Assembly (NCBI GenBank): GCA_963792705.1
Contig: CAWBXD010000011.1
Span: 310,001-374,000, forward strand
Reading direction: 5' to 3'
DNA length: 64,000 nt
Origin: JBBQVS01 sp963792705
GTDB taxonomy: Bacteria > Chloroflexota > Ktedonobacteria > Ktedonobacterales > Ktedonobacteraceae
The notes beneath the pieces were generated by a model. The model was not told the origin of the DNA, searched no databases, and was given only the letters and a program-made list of their open reading frames with translations. Shown here one piece after another: positions 8,692 through 17,521 of the stretch. Made by a program: the position numbers and the translations under genes. The stretch's first letter is position 1. Each line of letters opens with the position of its first letter.

Positions 8692-8741
8692 AAAAAGAGC
8701 GATGCTCATGCCAGGTACCTGGCATGAGCATCGCTCTTTTT
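8692..8741. terminator. Bidirectional terminator, 25-bp perfect palindrome
   Basis: A 50-base perfect palindrome centred on GGTACC, with A5 at one end and T5 at the other, lies between convergent genes whose stops are at 8684 and 8744. It can terminate both transcripts. Confidence 0.88.
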
Positions 8742-8743
8742 AT

Positions 8744-10198
8744 TTATGAGGCGTCACTTACCGCAACTTCATCACTTTCTTCTGGTTCTACATAGCCCTC
8801 TTCCAGATGACTTTTCCTACGGCTGTAGAGGAAGTACACAAGTAGGCCGAGTGCTAACCAAATGACGAAGCGTAGCAAGGTAGTCAACGACAATGTTGCA
8901 ATAACTACTAATGAGAGAATGATAGAAAGAATTGGTAGGAATGGCACAAGTGGCACACGATAGCCACGTTTCAAGTCTGGCTGTGTGCGCCGCAAAACGA
9001 GCACACCAACGGCAACCAGGACAAATGCTGAAAGCGTACCAATATTGGTGAGTTGCGCCACAATATTGATAGGAATAAATCCAGCAATCAGAGCAACAAA
9101 CACACCCACAAGAATACTTGAGAGGTATGGCGTGCGAAACCGTGGATGCACACGCGAGAAAAACGGAGGGAGGAGACCATCACGCGACATTGAGAAAAAA
9201 ATGCGACTCTGACCATAGAGCAACACAATCAACACTGTTGTCAGACCGCAGACCGCACCTACCGAGATGATCGAGCCAGCAGTGTTCAGGCCGAGCAAGA
9301 TAAGCGCGTGCGATACAGGAGAAGCCACATTCAATTTCTTGTACGACACTATTCCTGTGAGAACGGCTGTTACCGCAATGTAGAGGACTGTACAAATCAG
9401 GAGGCTTAAAAAGATACCAATAGGTAGTGCTTTTTCTGGATTTTTTGTCTCCTCGGCAGAGGTTGAAATCTGGTCAAAGCCGATGTACGCGAAGAAGATA
9501 ACACCCGTTCCCTGTAAGACACCTAAAGCACCAAAGGGAAGAAACGGATGCCAGTTCGCAGCATTGATGTGTCCAAAGCCTACAATAAGAAAGAACACAA
9601 TTACCGCAAGCTTGACAAAAACAATGATCGTGTTCACACGAGTACTCTCAGCCGTCCCCAAAATCAACAATCCGGTTACAAGCAGAACGATAAGTACAGC
9701 AGGTAAGTTAATAAACCCACCCTCAAACAATGAGCTAGTAAGAGTCTTGGGAAGGACGATACCAAACGCACTTTTTAAAAGATCGGCGATATACCCGGAC
9801 CAGCCGATACTGACAGCAGCAGCACCTACCGCATATTCCAGAATCAAGTCCCAACCAATAATCCAGGCAATTAACTCACCTAGCGTTGCATAAGAATACG
9901 TGTAAGCACTGCCAGAGATAGGCACAGTACTGGCGAACTCGGCATAACACAGAGCGGCTAAACCACTCACAATACCTGCTACAACAAACGAGAAGATTAA
10001 CCCAGGACCTGCATATTTCGCAGCCGCCACACCAGTCAACACAAAGATACCAGTGCCTACAATAGCACCAATACCCAGGAGAGTGATGCTAAATGCTGTC
10101 AAAGTACGTTTCAGTCCGTTCTTTTTGTCACCGCTCTGTTTCATGATGAGATCAATCGGTTTGATGCGCCAGAGGTCACTTAACGGTTTACTCGCCAT
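8744..10198 (-). CDS. APC-family amino acid permease
   Basis: An amino acid/polyamine/organocation transporter of about 484 residues with 12 hydrophobic segments. The first helix carries GIGAIVGTGIFVLTGVAA, the substrate-binding loop of the family; GSAYTYSYATLGELIAW and FFAYIGFDQISTSAEETKNPEKALP are also classic for the cationic amino acid transporter (CAT/YfnA) branch. It probably imports amino acids by H+ symport or exchange. ATG 10198 has an AGGAGAG box 6 bases upstream; an 18-residue extension to 10252 has none and starts within the terminator of the preceding gene. Confidence 0.92.
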   Translation of the reverse strand: MASKPLSDLWRIKPIDLIMKQSGDKKNGLKRTLTAFSITLLGIGAIVGTGIFVLTGVAAAKYAGPGLIFSFVVAGIVSGLAALCYAEFASTVPISGSAYTYSYATLGELIAWIIGWDLILEYAVGAAAVSIGWSGYIADLLKSAFGIVLPKTLTSSLFEGGFINLPAVLIVLLVTGLLILGTAESTRVNTIIVFVKLAVIVFFLIVGFGHINAANWHPFLPFGALGVLQGTGVIFFAYIGFDQISTSAEETKNPEKALPIGIFLSLLICTVLYIAVTAVLTGIVSYKKLNVASPVSHALILLGLNTAGSIISVGAVCGLTTVLIVLLYGQSRIFFSMSRDGLLPPFFSRVHPRFRTPYLSSILVGVFVALIAGFIPINIVAQLTNIGTLSAFVLVAVGVLVLRRTQPDLKRGYRVPLVPFLPILSIILSLVVIATLSLTTLLRFVIWLALGLLVYFLYSRRKSHLEEGYVEPEESDEVAVSDAS

Positions 10199-10251
10199 AT
10201 CCGTCTCTCCTATTCTCGTTCCTGCTTCAACTACCAGACGATATAAAAACA

Positions 10252-10294
10252 TGTTTCTTTGAAGGGATAAGTAGATACTTGCTTCAAAGAAACA
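10252..10294 (-). terminator. Terminator of the MFS exporter gene
   Basis: Perfect 13-bp arms TGTTTCTTTGAAG (10252-10264) and its complement (10282-10294) are followed on the minus strand by GTTTTTATA. It lies between the MFS stop at 10351 and the permease start at 10198. Confidence 0.6.
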
Positions 10295-10350
10295 CTTAAA
10301 AATGGGTACTGTCTGGTATACGTGTTTATACGCTGTAAAGGTTACATGTT

Positions 10351-11718
10351 CTATTTTTCCACTATAACCTCTTCATCACCCGTTTCTCTTTCTGGAAGCA
10401 TTAGAGCATCAGAACGTAAAGTAAGAAACACATAGAGACCTGCACCCATCACGATGATGCCTGATACTGAGAAAATTGTGTCTATTGGCCCGAACGTACT
10501 TCCAAGCCAGGTTGCATGAAAGCCTCGTAATGCTGTGCTGGCAAAGAAGCCAGCCAAAGCGGTTGAAGCCAGTGACGCTCCTGTTATAAGTGGAGTATTG
10601 ACAGATTGCACACGCCCAACAAACTCACGCGGTATTACACGCAGCATAAGCGGCCCAACAACAGCAATAATACCAGCGTTTGCAAAACCAAGTAGAAAGA
10701 ACACAATGAAACCAGGAATAAAGGTCGTCATTCTGCCAAACACGATCATCAAGATGCCCCACATAAGAAAGGATATCCAAAAGAGTCTTACTTCGCCAAT
10801 ACGTCGAGCAAAAAAAGCAGCCATAAATAAGCCAAGAATTACACCTGCACCAGCACTTGCACCGAAGAGACCAAGGAGATTTTGTGGCGTATGCAAGTTT
10901 TGAATTGCGAACAAGATATAAAGAGCGTTTGATGGCCCTCCTCCAAATTGAAAAAGGATACCAGCAAACAAGATGACAACCAGAACTTTATTGTTTTTGT
11001 AGAGACGCAAACCCTCTACAAACTCCCGTAAGAAGTGCTTTTGTTGTCCATGCTTACTACTACGAGTAGATACTGGAGTTTGAACAGCTAAGATAGCGAG
11101 AAATGAAACGAGAAATGAGAGTGCATCCAAGAGAATCGCCCATTGTACCCCAAAGATAAAATACAGTGGTGCGGCTAGGGATGGACCAATAATGAGTGAT
11201 AGATTGAACGAGATACTGGTAAAACTGGTTGCTCGCGTTCGATACACTTCAGGTACGATATCGCCAATAAGTGCAAAGCGCGATGGACCGAAGAACTGAG
11301 AGCACACGCTTATCAATACTATCGTTATGTAAATGCAAGCAAGAAACCAGATATTTCCACTATGATTTCTTACGATGAGCGACTGTGGTAGAAGTATGAT
11401 TACGAATAACAAAAAGATAATACTTCCACGTAGCATATCCATACGCAGCATTGTCTGACGTTTATCCCAGCGATCTACAAACACACCCGCAATTGGTCCA
11501 ACAAGCAAAAGGGGTATCACACTTGCTAGCGCGACTCCGCTTACAGCGAGAGGTGTCCAGGACTGTCCTTTAGCAAGTTGTGTTGCTACCCAAAGAGTAA
11601 TGGTTGTAGTGAAGAAAAAATCGCCAATGCTTGAAATGCTCTGCCCAATCCATAACAGGGCAAAGTTACGGTTGATAAACCAAGATACTTTTTGTACAGG
11701 CGCAGTTGCAATAGACAT
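10351..11718 (-). CDS. MFS efflux transporter (macrolide/EntS-type)
   Basis: A 12-segment major facilitator of 455 residues similar in layout to the MefA/EntS exporters: NFALLWIGQSISSIGDFFFTT at the N-terminus, GVFVDRWDKRQTMLRMD (motif A) near residue 80, a central cytoplasmic loop around STRSSKHGQQKHFLREFVEGL, and PREFVGRVQSVNTPL in the second half. Substrates of the group are macrolides, siderophores or lipopeptides. ATG 11718 follows a strong AGGAGG box. It is downstream of, and co-oriented with, the ArsR-type regulator, which probably controls it. Confidence 0.88.
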   Translation of the reverse strand: MSIATAPVQKVSWFINRNFALLWIGQSISSIGDFFFTTTITLWVATQLAKGQSWTPLAVSGVALASVIPLLLVGPIAGVFVDRWDKRQTMLRMDMLRGSIIFLLFVIILLPQSLIVRNHSGNIWFLACIYITIVLISVCSQFFGPSRFALIGDIVPEVYRTRATSFTSISFNLSLIIGPSLAAPLYFIFGVQWAILLDALSFLVSFLAILAVQTPVSTRSSKHGQQKHFLREFVEGLRLYKNNKVLVVILFAGILFQFGGGPSNALYILFAIQNLHTPQNLLGLFGASAGAGVILGLFMAAFFARRIGEVRLFWISFLMWGILMIVFGRMTTFIPGFIVFFLLGFANAGIIAVVGPLMLRVIPREFVGRVQSVNTPLITGASLASTALAGFFASTALRGFHATWLGSTFGPIDTIFSVSGIIVMGAGLYVFLTLRSDALMLPERETGDEEVIVEK

Positions 11719-11736
11719 ACGTCCTCCTATGTCAAC

Positions 11737-11754
11737 AGAACAACATGTTGTTCT
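11737..11754. promoter_or_regulatory. Palindrome upstream of the MFS exporter
   Basis: The perfect palindrome AGAACAACATGTTGTTCT (9-bp arms) lies 19 bases upstream of the exporter start codon and just before its ribosome binding site. It differs from the operator at 12591-12632, so it may be a second regulator's site or an mRNA hairpin that masks initiation. Confidence 0.45.
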
Positions 11755-11802
11755 TATATACTTCTTATTGGCTATACAGAACGTGATAATTTAGTATATT
11801 TA

Positions 11803-12576
11803 CTAAAATTTTCGGGATAGACGCCAGTAGCCTGTGCTGTCATGTTGCAGCATGTTTTCTTCAATCAAAGCACGTAAGAGGTACGGATAGTCGGACGACT
11901 GCTGACGGATGATTTCGTTTACTTGCTCTTCACTGTACACAGTGTCAAGCTCGAACGAATCCAACAGGTTTGTTAGCACAACGTTCCGCTTCCCAGCATC
12001 TGTTAGTTCGGGCGAGACACGCCAGTAGATACCTTTGTCACGCTGCATCAGTCCAGTACTGGTACTGATTAGCTCGCGGCGCAGGTAGGCAAAATCTTCG
12101 TGGTGGCGTTGCAGAATCTCATTCACCCGTGCCTCTTTATAGAACTCACCGTACTCGAATTGATTGGCTAACCACTTGAGGACAACAGAGCGTTTCTTGG
12201 GACTGGCTGGAATCTCTTTGAGTCGTGTCCCTTCAAAGAAATCTTTTAAGATTTTTCGCTCCCACGCGTCACCCTCAACATCATCAACAAGCGAGGCCAT
12301 CTTTTGGGGCGTAAGCAACAACTTGTTTGTGGTACGCAACGCCTCAGCGTTCAACCAGTAGTAGTGGGTGTTGCCATCGGAGCGCATACCCACAAGGTTT
12401 AGCTCTTTGAGTTTTGCTAAATGGTGCGAAACTGTTGGTGCTTTTAACTTGAGCAGAGCCGCGAGTTCCTCGACATTGCGCTCTCCGTTTGCAAGAATAC
12501 CAAGTAACTTGAGCCTGTTCTCATCTGCCAACACTTTAAAAAACTGGAGGAGGGCTTGAAACTCTTCCTGTGACAT
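11803..12576 (-). CDS. ArsR-type regulator with two DUF2087 domains
   Basis: The protein has 257 residues. Residues 1-85 form an ArsR winged helix: FFKVLADENRLKLLGILANGERNVEELAALL, recognition helix KAPTVSHHLAKLKELNLVG, and a wing with HYYWLN. No metal-binding cysteine motif is visible, so this is probably a non-metal sensor. Two tandem DUF2087-like repeats follow, at about 126-188 and 193-254. Each has KR.VVL, F[E]......Y.E..VNEI.......Y.LR..I and a YWR ending. One DUF2087 domain is usual in this type of regulator; two suggest an internal duplication. It is followed by the MFS exporter and preceded by a 13-bp inverted repeat that fits autoregulation. Confidence 0.85.
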   Translation of the reverse strand: MSQEEFQALLQFFKVLADENRLKLLGILANGERNVEELAALLKLKAPTVSHHLAKLKELNLVGMRSDGNTHYYWLNAEALRTTNKLLLTPQKMASLVDDVEGDAWERKILKDFFEGTRLKEIPASPKKRSVVLKWLANQFEYGEFYKEARVNEILQRHHEDFAYLRRELISTSTGLMQRDKGIYWRVSPELTDAGKRNVVLTNLLDSFELDTVYSEEQVNEIIRQQSSDYPYLLRALIEENMLQHDSTGYWRLSRKF

Positions 12577-12590
12577 ATATCGCCTCTCTT

Positions 12591-12632
12591 TCTTTGTAGA
12601 TATTCATCTAATTAGAAGTATATCTACAAAGA
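12591..12632. promoter_or_regulatory. Operator of the ArsR/DUF2087 regulator
   Basis: Perfect 13-bp arms TCTTTGTAGATAT (12591-12603) and ATATCTACAAAGA (12620-12632) are separated by 16 bases and begin 14 bases upstream of the regulator start codon. Size, symmetry and position fit the autoregulatory site of a dimeric ArsR protein. Confidence 0.7.
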
Positions 12633-12660
12633 TAAGATTTGTCAAGGAGAGGTTTTATTT

Positions 12661-13101
12661 CTATTGCTCTTGAGGTGGCATCTCTGGATAGGTTGCGTGT
12701 GGCTCTTCGTAATCAGACACAGTATAGGATACCTGCTGTTGATCCTCTTGTTGGTAAGGAACATTTGTTGGGGGAGGGTAAGGTACACTTCTTGTTTGAT
12801 AGCCCTGCTGATATTCTTGATAGGATGATGTTTGTGTTGGTGGTGTGTAATAAATGAAAGGTTTTTTCTGTACTGGTGCTTGTGGTGTAGATTGAAAGAA
12901 TTTTCCTAGCGGGTAGACATAGCTGAAAAAGTAGATGAGAGCACCAACCCAATGCGTAAAGAATATAAGGACAAGCCATCCAGCTCTGTTTGGAGCTGCT
13001 TTTGCTCTATGAAAACAGTCAATAAGCATCCAAATCCAGAAGATGGTTGCCGCCGCTCCTAGCAAAGGACCGATATCCTCAAAGAGGCCAAATAGAAGCA
13101 T
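12661..13101 (-). CDS. PLDc_N-type small membrane protein with Pro/Gln-rich tail
   Basis: A 146-residue protein with two membrane segments: LLGAAATIFWIWMLIDCFHRA (about 14-34) and GWLVLIFFTHWVGALIYFFSYVYP (about 41-64). This pair, with W.WML.DC and the short charged loop between helices, matches the PLDc_N (phospholipase D nuclease N-terminal) domain that occurs alone in many small membrane proteins. The last 80 residues are Tyr/Pro/Gln-rich and probably disordered. The role is unknown. It is encoded alone. Confidence 0.7.
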   Translation of the reverse strand: MLLFGLFEDIGPLLGAAATIFWIWMLIDCFHRAKAAPNRAGWLVLIFFTHWVGALIYFFSYVYPLGKFFQSTPQAPVQKKPFIYYTPPTQTSSYQEYQQGYQTRSVPYPPPTNVPYQQEDQQQVSYTVSDYEEPHATYPEMPPQEQ

Positions 13102-13218
13102 GATTGTATCTCTTTCTTATGATGCAATTTGTTCTGTTATCTATTTATACGTATAGTGTCACGCAAAATCAAATAGTGTGGGAACCGATCAGAACAGATG
13201 AACGAGGATACGTTGTTT

Positions 13219-13287
13219 GTAGGGACCGATTCATTGCGTCCTCGTGGCAACCAACCGCCGACGAGGACGCGATGAATCGGTCCCTAC
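13219..13287. repeat. Hairpin repeat copy R1 (GTAGGG family)
   Basis: The arms are 13219-13245 and 13261-13287, 27 bp with one G-T mismatch, and both edges read GTAGGGACC. The inner arm carries GATTCATTGCG. The right edge holds the TAG stop codon of the SDR gene. Confidence 0.85.
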
Positions 13288-14048
13288 ACAGGGTTTATAT
13301 CCGTAATCTGTGATTTTAATGAACCACCTATAACTACTGTATGTCCAGTCGGAAGCGATGGGTCCACTGCTGCTTGCGCGATAGCTTCACCCATCTCGGT
13401 AGCAGTGGGTAAAGGGCCTATGGTAGTACGTCTATGCTCGGTAAGGCCTGGAGCGGCGCGTTCCAGCAGTTTAGGCGTGATGGTGCCTTCAATGAGGTCG
13501 CCTGTTACGACAAGTAGGCGAATACCACGTGAAGCCAACATATCTTGTTGAGCGCGTAATGCTTGTTCGCCAGCATGTTTAGATGCCGCCACGGGGGCAT
13601 ATGCGGGTATTTGCTCCATCTTTCCATAGAGATGTGCCCAGTGGCTTGTTATAAAAACAACCGTGCCTCCACTTGTCATCAGAGGCAAGGCGTGTTCTAA
13701 GAGGACAAGTTGTGCATCATGGTTGATATGCATGGGGTACTCAGGGTCAACGGCGAGCAGATCACGTTCCATGCCACCTGAGGCGTTGAGTACAAGCAGA
13801 TCGAGAGTACGATGCCATGCTTTTAAGTCGGTAAAAAGGCGTTGAACATCGTCCAGTCGGGTGATGTCACACCCAACTGGCAATGCTTGTTGACCACGCT
13901 GTTCTATCTCAGAGGCAACCTCTTTTGCTCGTGCCGCTTTGTTACGGTAAGTAAGCGCGATATCATAGCCTCGCTCTGCTAATGCTAGCGCAGTTGCCGC
14001 CCCGATACCACGAGAACCGCCAGTAATGAGTGCAACATGTGTAGTCAT
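13284..14048 (-). CDS. Short-chain dehydrogenase/reductase, atypical active site
   Basis: A Rossmann-fold SDR of about 254 residues. The cofactor loop TGGSRGIGAATALALAERG is near residue 8 and an NASGG segment near residue 88 replaces NNAG. The catalytic serine is probably in VFITSHWAHLY. The usual YxxxK is not intact: the sequence reads YAPVAASKHAGEQ, so the lysine is present but valine sits at the normal tyrosine position and the nearest tyrosine is three residues further upstream. Some SDR subgroups share this Y-x-P-V-A-x-S-K form. It starts 4 bases after the stop of the Gfo/Idh gene and is clearly co-transcribed with it. Its TAG stop lies in the outer edge of hairpin repeat R1. Confidence 0.82.
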   Translation of the reverse strand: MTTHVALITGGSRGIGAATALALAERGYDIALTYRNKAARAKEVASEIEQRGQQALPVGCDITRLDDVQRLFTDLKAWHRTLDLLVLNASGGMERDLLAVDPEYPMHINHDAQLVLLEHALPLMTSGGTVVFITSHWAHLYGKMEQIPAYAPVAASKHAGEQALRAQQDMLASRGIRLLVVTGDLIEGTITPKLLERAAPGLTEHRRTTIGPLPTATEMGEAIAQAAVDPSLPTGHTVVIGGSLKSQITDINPV

Positions 14049-14052
14049 TTGC

Positions 14053-15153
14053 TTACCCTTTTTGTGATACGTCTTGGAGCGTGACCTCGCGGCCTTGCTG
14101 TGCGGAGGCGTAACATGCATCAATCACGCGCACACGGCGCAACCCCTCACTACCATTATACAGCGACCAGTTTCCTTCGCTGATAATCTGGACAAACTCG
14201 CGTACAACGGTTATATGGCCTTCGCCTTTGAACACCTGAGGATGTATTGTGGCAGGTTCACCCGCGACATCAGTATAGATGTCAAGTGTGTCTTGCCAGT
14301 TATAGTGCTTTACATTAATCTCAGCACCGCCATCAGTTCCATACAACGAAACCCCAAAGTCATCGCCAGCACTGCTATGTGTTGCCCAACTTGCTTCAAG
14401 AAGCAGAGTTGCGCCGTTTGAGAGACGTAAAAATGCTGTTGCTAAGTCTTCCACCTCAAATGCATTGCCCGATCCAGACTTTTTTGCCCTTGGATCTACT
14501 CCCTTACCATGCTTGCCAAGTTCAGAATAGGTCGAGGCACTGACCGTCAATATTTCTGGTTCGCCAAGGAGGTGCAGGGCCATATCCAGAGCATGGACAC
14601 CGAGGTCGATCAAGGGACCACCACCTGCCATCTCTTTACTACTAAACCATGTGCCTGCCCCAGGAATACCGCGTCGTCGCATCCAGTACGCCTTCGCATA
14701 GTAGATATTGCCTAGCTTACCCTCATCTGAGTAGCGCTTGAGCACTTGGACATCGCCTCGTGTGCGATGGTTGAAGACAACCTGCAAAACACGGTTCGCT
14801 TTTGTCGCTGCTGCGACCATTGCTTCTGCCTCCTGAGAGGTACGGGCGAGAGGTTTTTCGCAGAGGACATGCATGCCACGCTCAAGTGCTTCGATAGCAA
14901 TGGGAGCGTGGAGATAATTGGGAACGGCCACGCTCACAGCGTCCAGGTCGTCACGCGAAAGAAGTTCATGATGATAGCGGTAGAGATTCGGAATGGAGTA
15001 CGTTGTACCTAACGCATGTAATTTCTCTTCTTCAAGCCCTGCTAACGCCACAATTTCTACGTTTGGTAACAGGCTATAGCCCTTTAGAGCCATCTCTCCA
15101 CCATAGCCTAGACCAATAACACCCACACGAAGAGGCCCAGTATGTTGTTGCAT
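14053..15153 (-). CDS. Gfo/Idh/MocA-family oxidoreductase
   Basis: A 366-residue NAD(P)-dependent dehydrogenase. The N-terminal Rossmann fold has VGVIGLGYGGEMALKGY, and the family signature EKPLART is near residue 100. The C-terminal alpha/beta domain has GAGTWFSSKEMAGGGPLIDLGVHALDMALHLLGEP, including the conserved D..VH...D residues that handle the substrate hydroxyl. Members oxidise sugars, inositols or their derivatives; the substrate here is unknown. It is the first gene of a two-gene unit with the SDR (4-base gap). Confidence 0.9.
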   Translation of the reverse strand: MQQHTGPLRVGVIGLGYGGEMALKGYSLLPNVEIVALAGLEEEKLHALGTTYSIPNLYRYHHELLSRDDLDAVSVAVPNYLHAPIAIEALERGMHVLCEKPLARTSQEAEAMVAAATKANRVLQVVFNHRTRGDVQVLKRYSDEGKLGNIYYAKAYWMRRRGIPGAGTWFSSKEMAGGGPLIDLGVHALDMALHLLGEPEILTVSASTYSELGKHGKGVDPRAKKSGSGNAFEVEDLATAFLRLSNGATLLLEASWATHSSAGDDFGVSLYGTDGGAEINVKHYNWQDTLDIYTDVAGEPATIHPQVFKGEGHITVVREFVQIISEGNWSLYNGSEGLRRVRVIDACYASAQQGREVTLQDVSQKG

Positions 15154-15204
15154 GAAATAAAAAACTCCTTTATTGAGTAAGACGCCTTACGGTCTCCCTG
15201 ACCA

Positions 15205-15864
15205 TCACGGATCACGGCGCGCCATTAACCCTTGTTGCCATGCGTAGACCGCGGCTTGTGTGCGGTCTAGCATATGTAGTTTGCTCAAAATGTTACTGAC
15301 ATGGCCCTTTACTGTTTTTTCACTAATGATGAGCTTTTCTGCAATTGCTGCATTTGAAAGGCCATCAGCTATAAGACGTAGTACATCTAACTCGCGGTCA
15401 CTTAAATCGGTAAAAAGATTTGGTGTATCACGTCTTGCACCCCGAATCTCTTGTACCACGCGAGCAGCAACACGTGGGTGAAGCACGGATTCACCTCGTG
15501 CCGCCTTACGCACCGTGTCTGCAAGCTCTTCTGGTCCCACATCCTTTAAAACATAAGAAAGAGCACCAGCACGGAGAGCGGGGAAGATGTATTCATCTTC
15601 ATGATAAGAGGTCAGGACGATCACTTGTGAGTGTGGACTAACCTGCTTTACCTGCCGTGTTGCCTCCACACCGCCAATACCACCCATCACAAGGTCCATC
15701 AGCACTACATCAGGGACAAGTTCAGCCGCCATTTGTACAGCCATTTCGCCTGAGTCAGCTTCACCTAAGACGAGTAGGTCAGGTTGAAGTTCCAGGAACA
15801 TACGCACGCCATTTCTGACAAGGGCGTGGTCATCGGTAATCAAAATCGTGATTTGTTCAGGCAT
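15205..15864 (-). CDS. NarL/LuxR-family response regulator
   Basis: A 219-residue two-domain regulator. The receiver domain (1-120) has the acidic pair DD (11-12), phospho-acceptor D in PDVVLMDLVMGG near residue 56, the switch residue in VIVLTSYHEDEY and K in YVLKDVG. The C-terminal LuxR helix-turn-helix (about 150-215) reads LSDRELDVLRLIADGLSNAAIAEKL and TVKGHVSNILSKL. It starts 15 bases after its partner kinase gene. The ABC export genes upstream on the same strand are plausible targets. Confidence 0.93.
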   Translation of the reverse strand: MPEQITILITDDHALVRNGVRMFLELQPDLLVLGEADSGEMAVQMAAELVPDVVLMDLVMGGIGGVEATRQVKQVSPHSQVIVLTSYHEDEYIFPALRAGALSYVLKDVGPEELADTVRKAARGESVLHPRVAARVVQEIRGARRDTPNLFTDLSDRELDVLRLIADGLSNAAIAEKLIISEKTVKGHVSNILSKLHMLDRTQAAVYAWQQGLMARRDP

Positions 15865-15879
15865 TGACCAACCCTCTTT

Positions 15880-17352
15880 TTACACATGTGCAACACGTGC
15901 AGATTTAGTGGGATGCACTCCTAGTTTTTCACAGTATGCGGTAACATGAGTACCTTTACCAGGACTACTTTCTACACGCATATCTCCCCCGAAGGCTTGC
16001 ATACGCTCTTGCATAGAAAGAAGCCCGACACCACGCCCATCGCGTTGCGAATTATCAAAACCTTGACCGTTATCGTCTATAGTCAAGGTAACGATATCAT
16101 CAACGATAGAAAGCTTTATCTGTACAAGTGTTGCCTGACTGTGACGCGCTACATTCGAGAGTGCTTCTTGTGCGACGCGAAAAAGGGCCTCTTCTACGGT
16201 AAGGGGAAGTGTCTGTTGTCCCTCTATCTGCAATTTGGCGATAATGCCCGTCTGCTGCATCCATGAGGCCATGAGTTCACGCAAAGCCTCAACCAAACCC
16301 TTGCCTTCAAGGGCAGCAGGACGTAATTCCTTGATCAGCGTGGTGAGTTCTTGTTGTGCCTGATGTACTAATGTTTCAGTCTCATCTAAACGCTTTTTTG
16401 CGGCTCCCAAATCGCGTCCAAGCAATACTTTTACCGCTCCAACTTGCATAGAGATTGCGAAGATTTGTTGCTTGACGCTATCGTGCAGGTCACGTGCAAG
16501 GCGATTGCGTTCCTCTAAGGTCGCAAGTTGTTGACGCGTTTCAAGCAGGTGCTGCAACTGCTCTGCCATGGTGTTAAAACGGCGTGTTAGTTGCCCCAGC
16601 TCATCGCCCGACGTATCACGAGCAACTACTGAAAAGTCTCCTCGGCTCCATGTATCAGCCACCAGCGACAGTTGCTTAAGACGTTTTGTCAAGCTATGCG
16701 CGGTGATAAAACCAAAAATCGCGCCTGGAATTGCGGCAAACAAGGTGAGAGGGACAATAGATTGAGGAAGAAAGGGAAGTATAGACAAGTATATCTGCCA
16801 GACATTGGGAAGAACGCGACGCTCTAACAACGCTCCGTATATCTGTGAATTCGTACCGACAATGGAAGCAACTGCTGTTTCGGTCATATTAGATGTTTGA
16901 TGCGAGAGACCCTTATCGCTTGTTTTTACCGAAAGTGCTGATTGAAGATTGGCAGTATCTTGCGTCGAAAGTTGCGCGTATAGGGCGGCATCAGACGACG
17001 TGGCATGTGTCCCGATAGAGGCAATGACATGTCCCTGTGCATCAACAATAGTAAGAAAAGTCACAGGTGAATTGAAAACTGGATTATTGTTCGCGGTCTC
17101 AAGCCCATGCAGGAACGCAGTTATAGATGCAGTATTAGGTTTACCTTGCGAAAAGTAGGGCGATGCCTGTTGTGCCTGGTTGTACGCAGCCGAGGCAACA
17201 AGTTGAGGTTCATTTGAGCCAAGGTACAAGAACGCGATTGAGAACAGGATGAGTTCGATGACAAAGATGGTTGCCACCGTAATCAGGGTGTAGGAAAAAG
17301 TTAGTTTCCATTGCAAACGACGAAATGGAGAAACAATGCGTTGTATAGCCAT
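15880..17352 (-). CDS. Sensor histidine kinase (HisKA_3/NarX-like)
   Basis: A 490-residue membrane sensor. The first helix is at about 20-45; an extracytoplasmic domain of about 150 residues has a beta-rich VTFLTIVDAQGHVIASIGTHA stretch (Cache-like); the second helix is near 195-220; then a HAMP region with LTKRLKQLSLVADTWSRGDF. The dimerisation/phospho-acceptor helix has ERNRLARDLHDSVKQQIFAIS, with H in the DLHD motif. The ATPase domain has NVARHSQA (N box), DNGQGF (G1) and GVGLLSMQERM (G2). It is paired with the downstream NarL-type regulator; the signal is unknown. Confidence 0.93.
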   Translation of the reverse strand: MAIQRIVSPFRRLQWKLTFSYTLITVATIFVIELILFSIAFLYLGSNEPQLVASAAYNQAQQASPYFSQGKPNTASITAFLHGLETANNNPVFNSPVTFLTIVDAQGHVIASIGTHATSSDAALYAQLSTQDTANLQSALSVKTSDKGLSHQTSNMTETAVASIVGTNSQIYGALLERRVLPNVWQIYLSILPFLPQSIVPLTLFAAIPGAIFGFITAHSLTKRLKQLSLVADTWSRGDFSVVARDTSGDELGQLTRRFNTMAEQLQHLLETRQQLATLEERNRLARDLHDSVKQQIFAISMQVGAVKVLLGRDLGAAKKRLDETETLVHQAQQELTTLIKELRPAALEGKGLVEALRELMASWMQQTGIIAKLQIEGQQTLPLTVEEALFRVAQEALSNVARHSQATLVQIKLSIVDDIVTLTIDDNGQGFDNSQRDGRGVGLLSMQERMQAFGGDMRVESSPGKGTHVTAYCEKLGVHPTKSARVAHV

Positions 17353-17404
17353 AATATTTTCCCGATCACGAGTGGATACAGATATGATTAGTATAACATA
17401 TATC

Positions 17405-17518
17405 TGTAGGGGTCTAATTCATTACACCCTGTGAGCGATGTACAAAGCTAGCAGAACGTTTCAACATCCCTCCAACATGGACAATCGCCAACAGGGTGTA
17501 ATGAATTAGACCTCTACA
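17405..17518. repeat. Hairpin repeat copy R2
   Basis: The arms are 17405-17432 and 17491-17518, 28 bp with one mismatch. The inner arm reads CTAATTCATTACACC, different from the other copies but still self-complementary. The interior is 58 bases with no gene. The right arm ends 3 bases before the stop codon of the ABC permease gene. Confidence 0.8.
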
Positions 17519-17521
17519 AAT

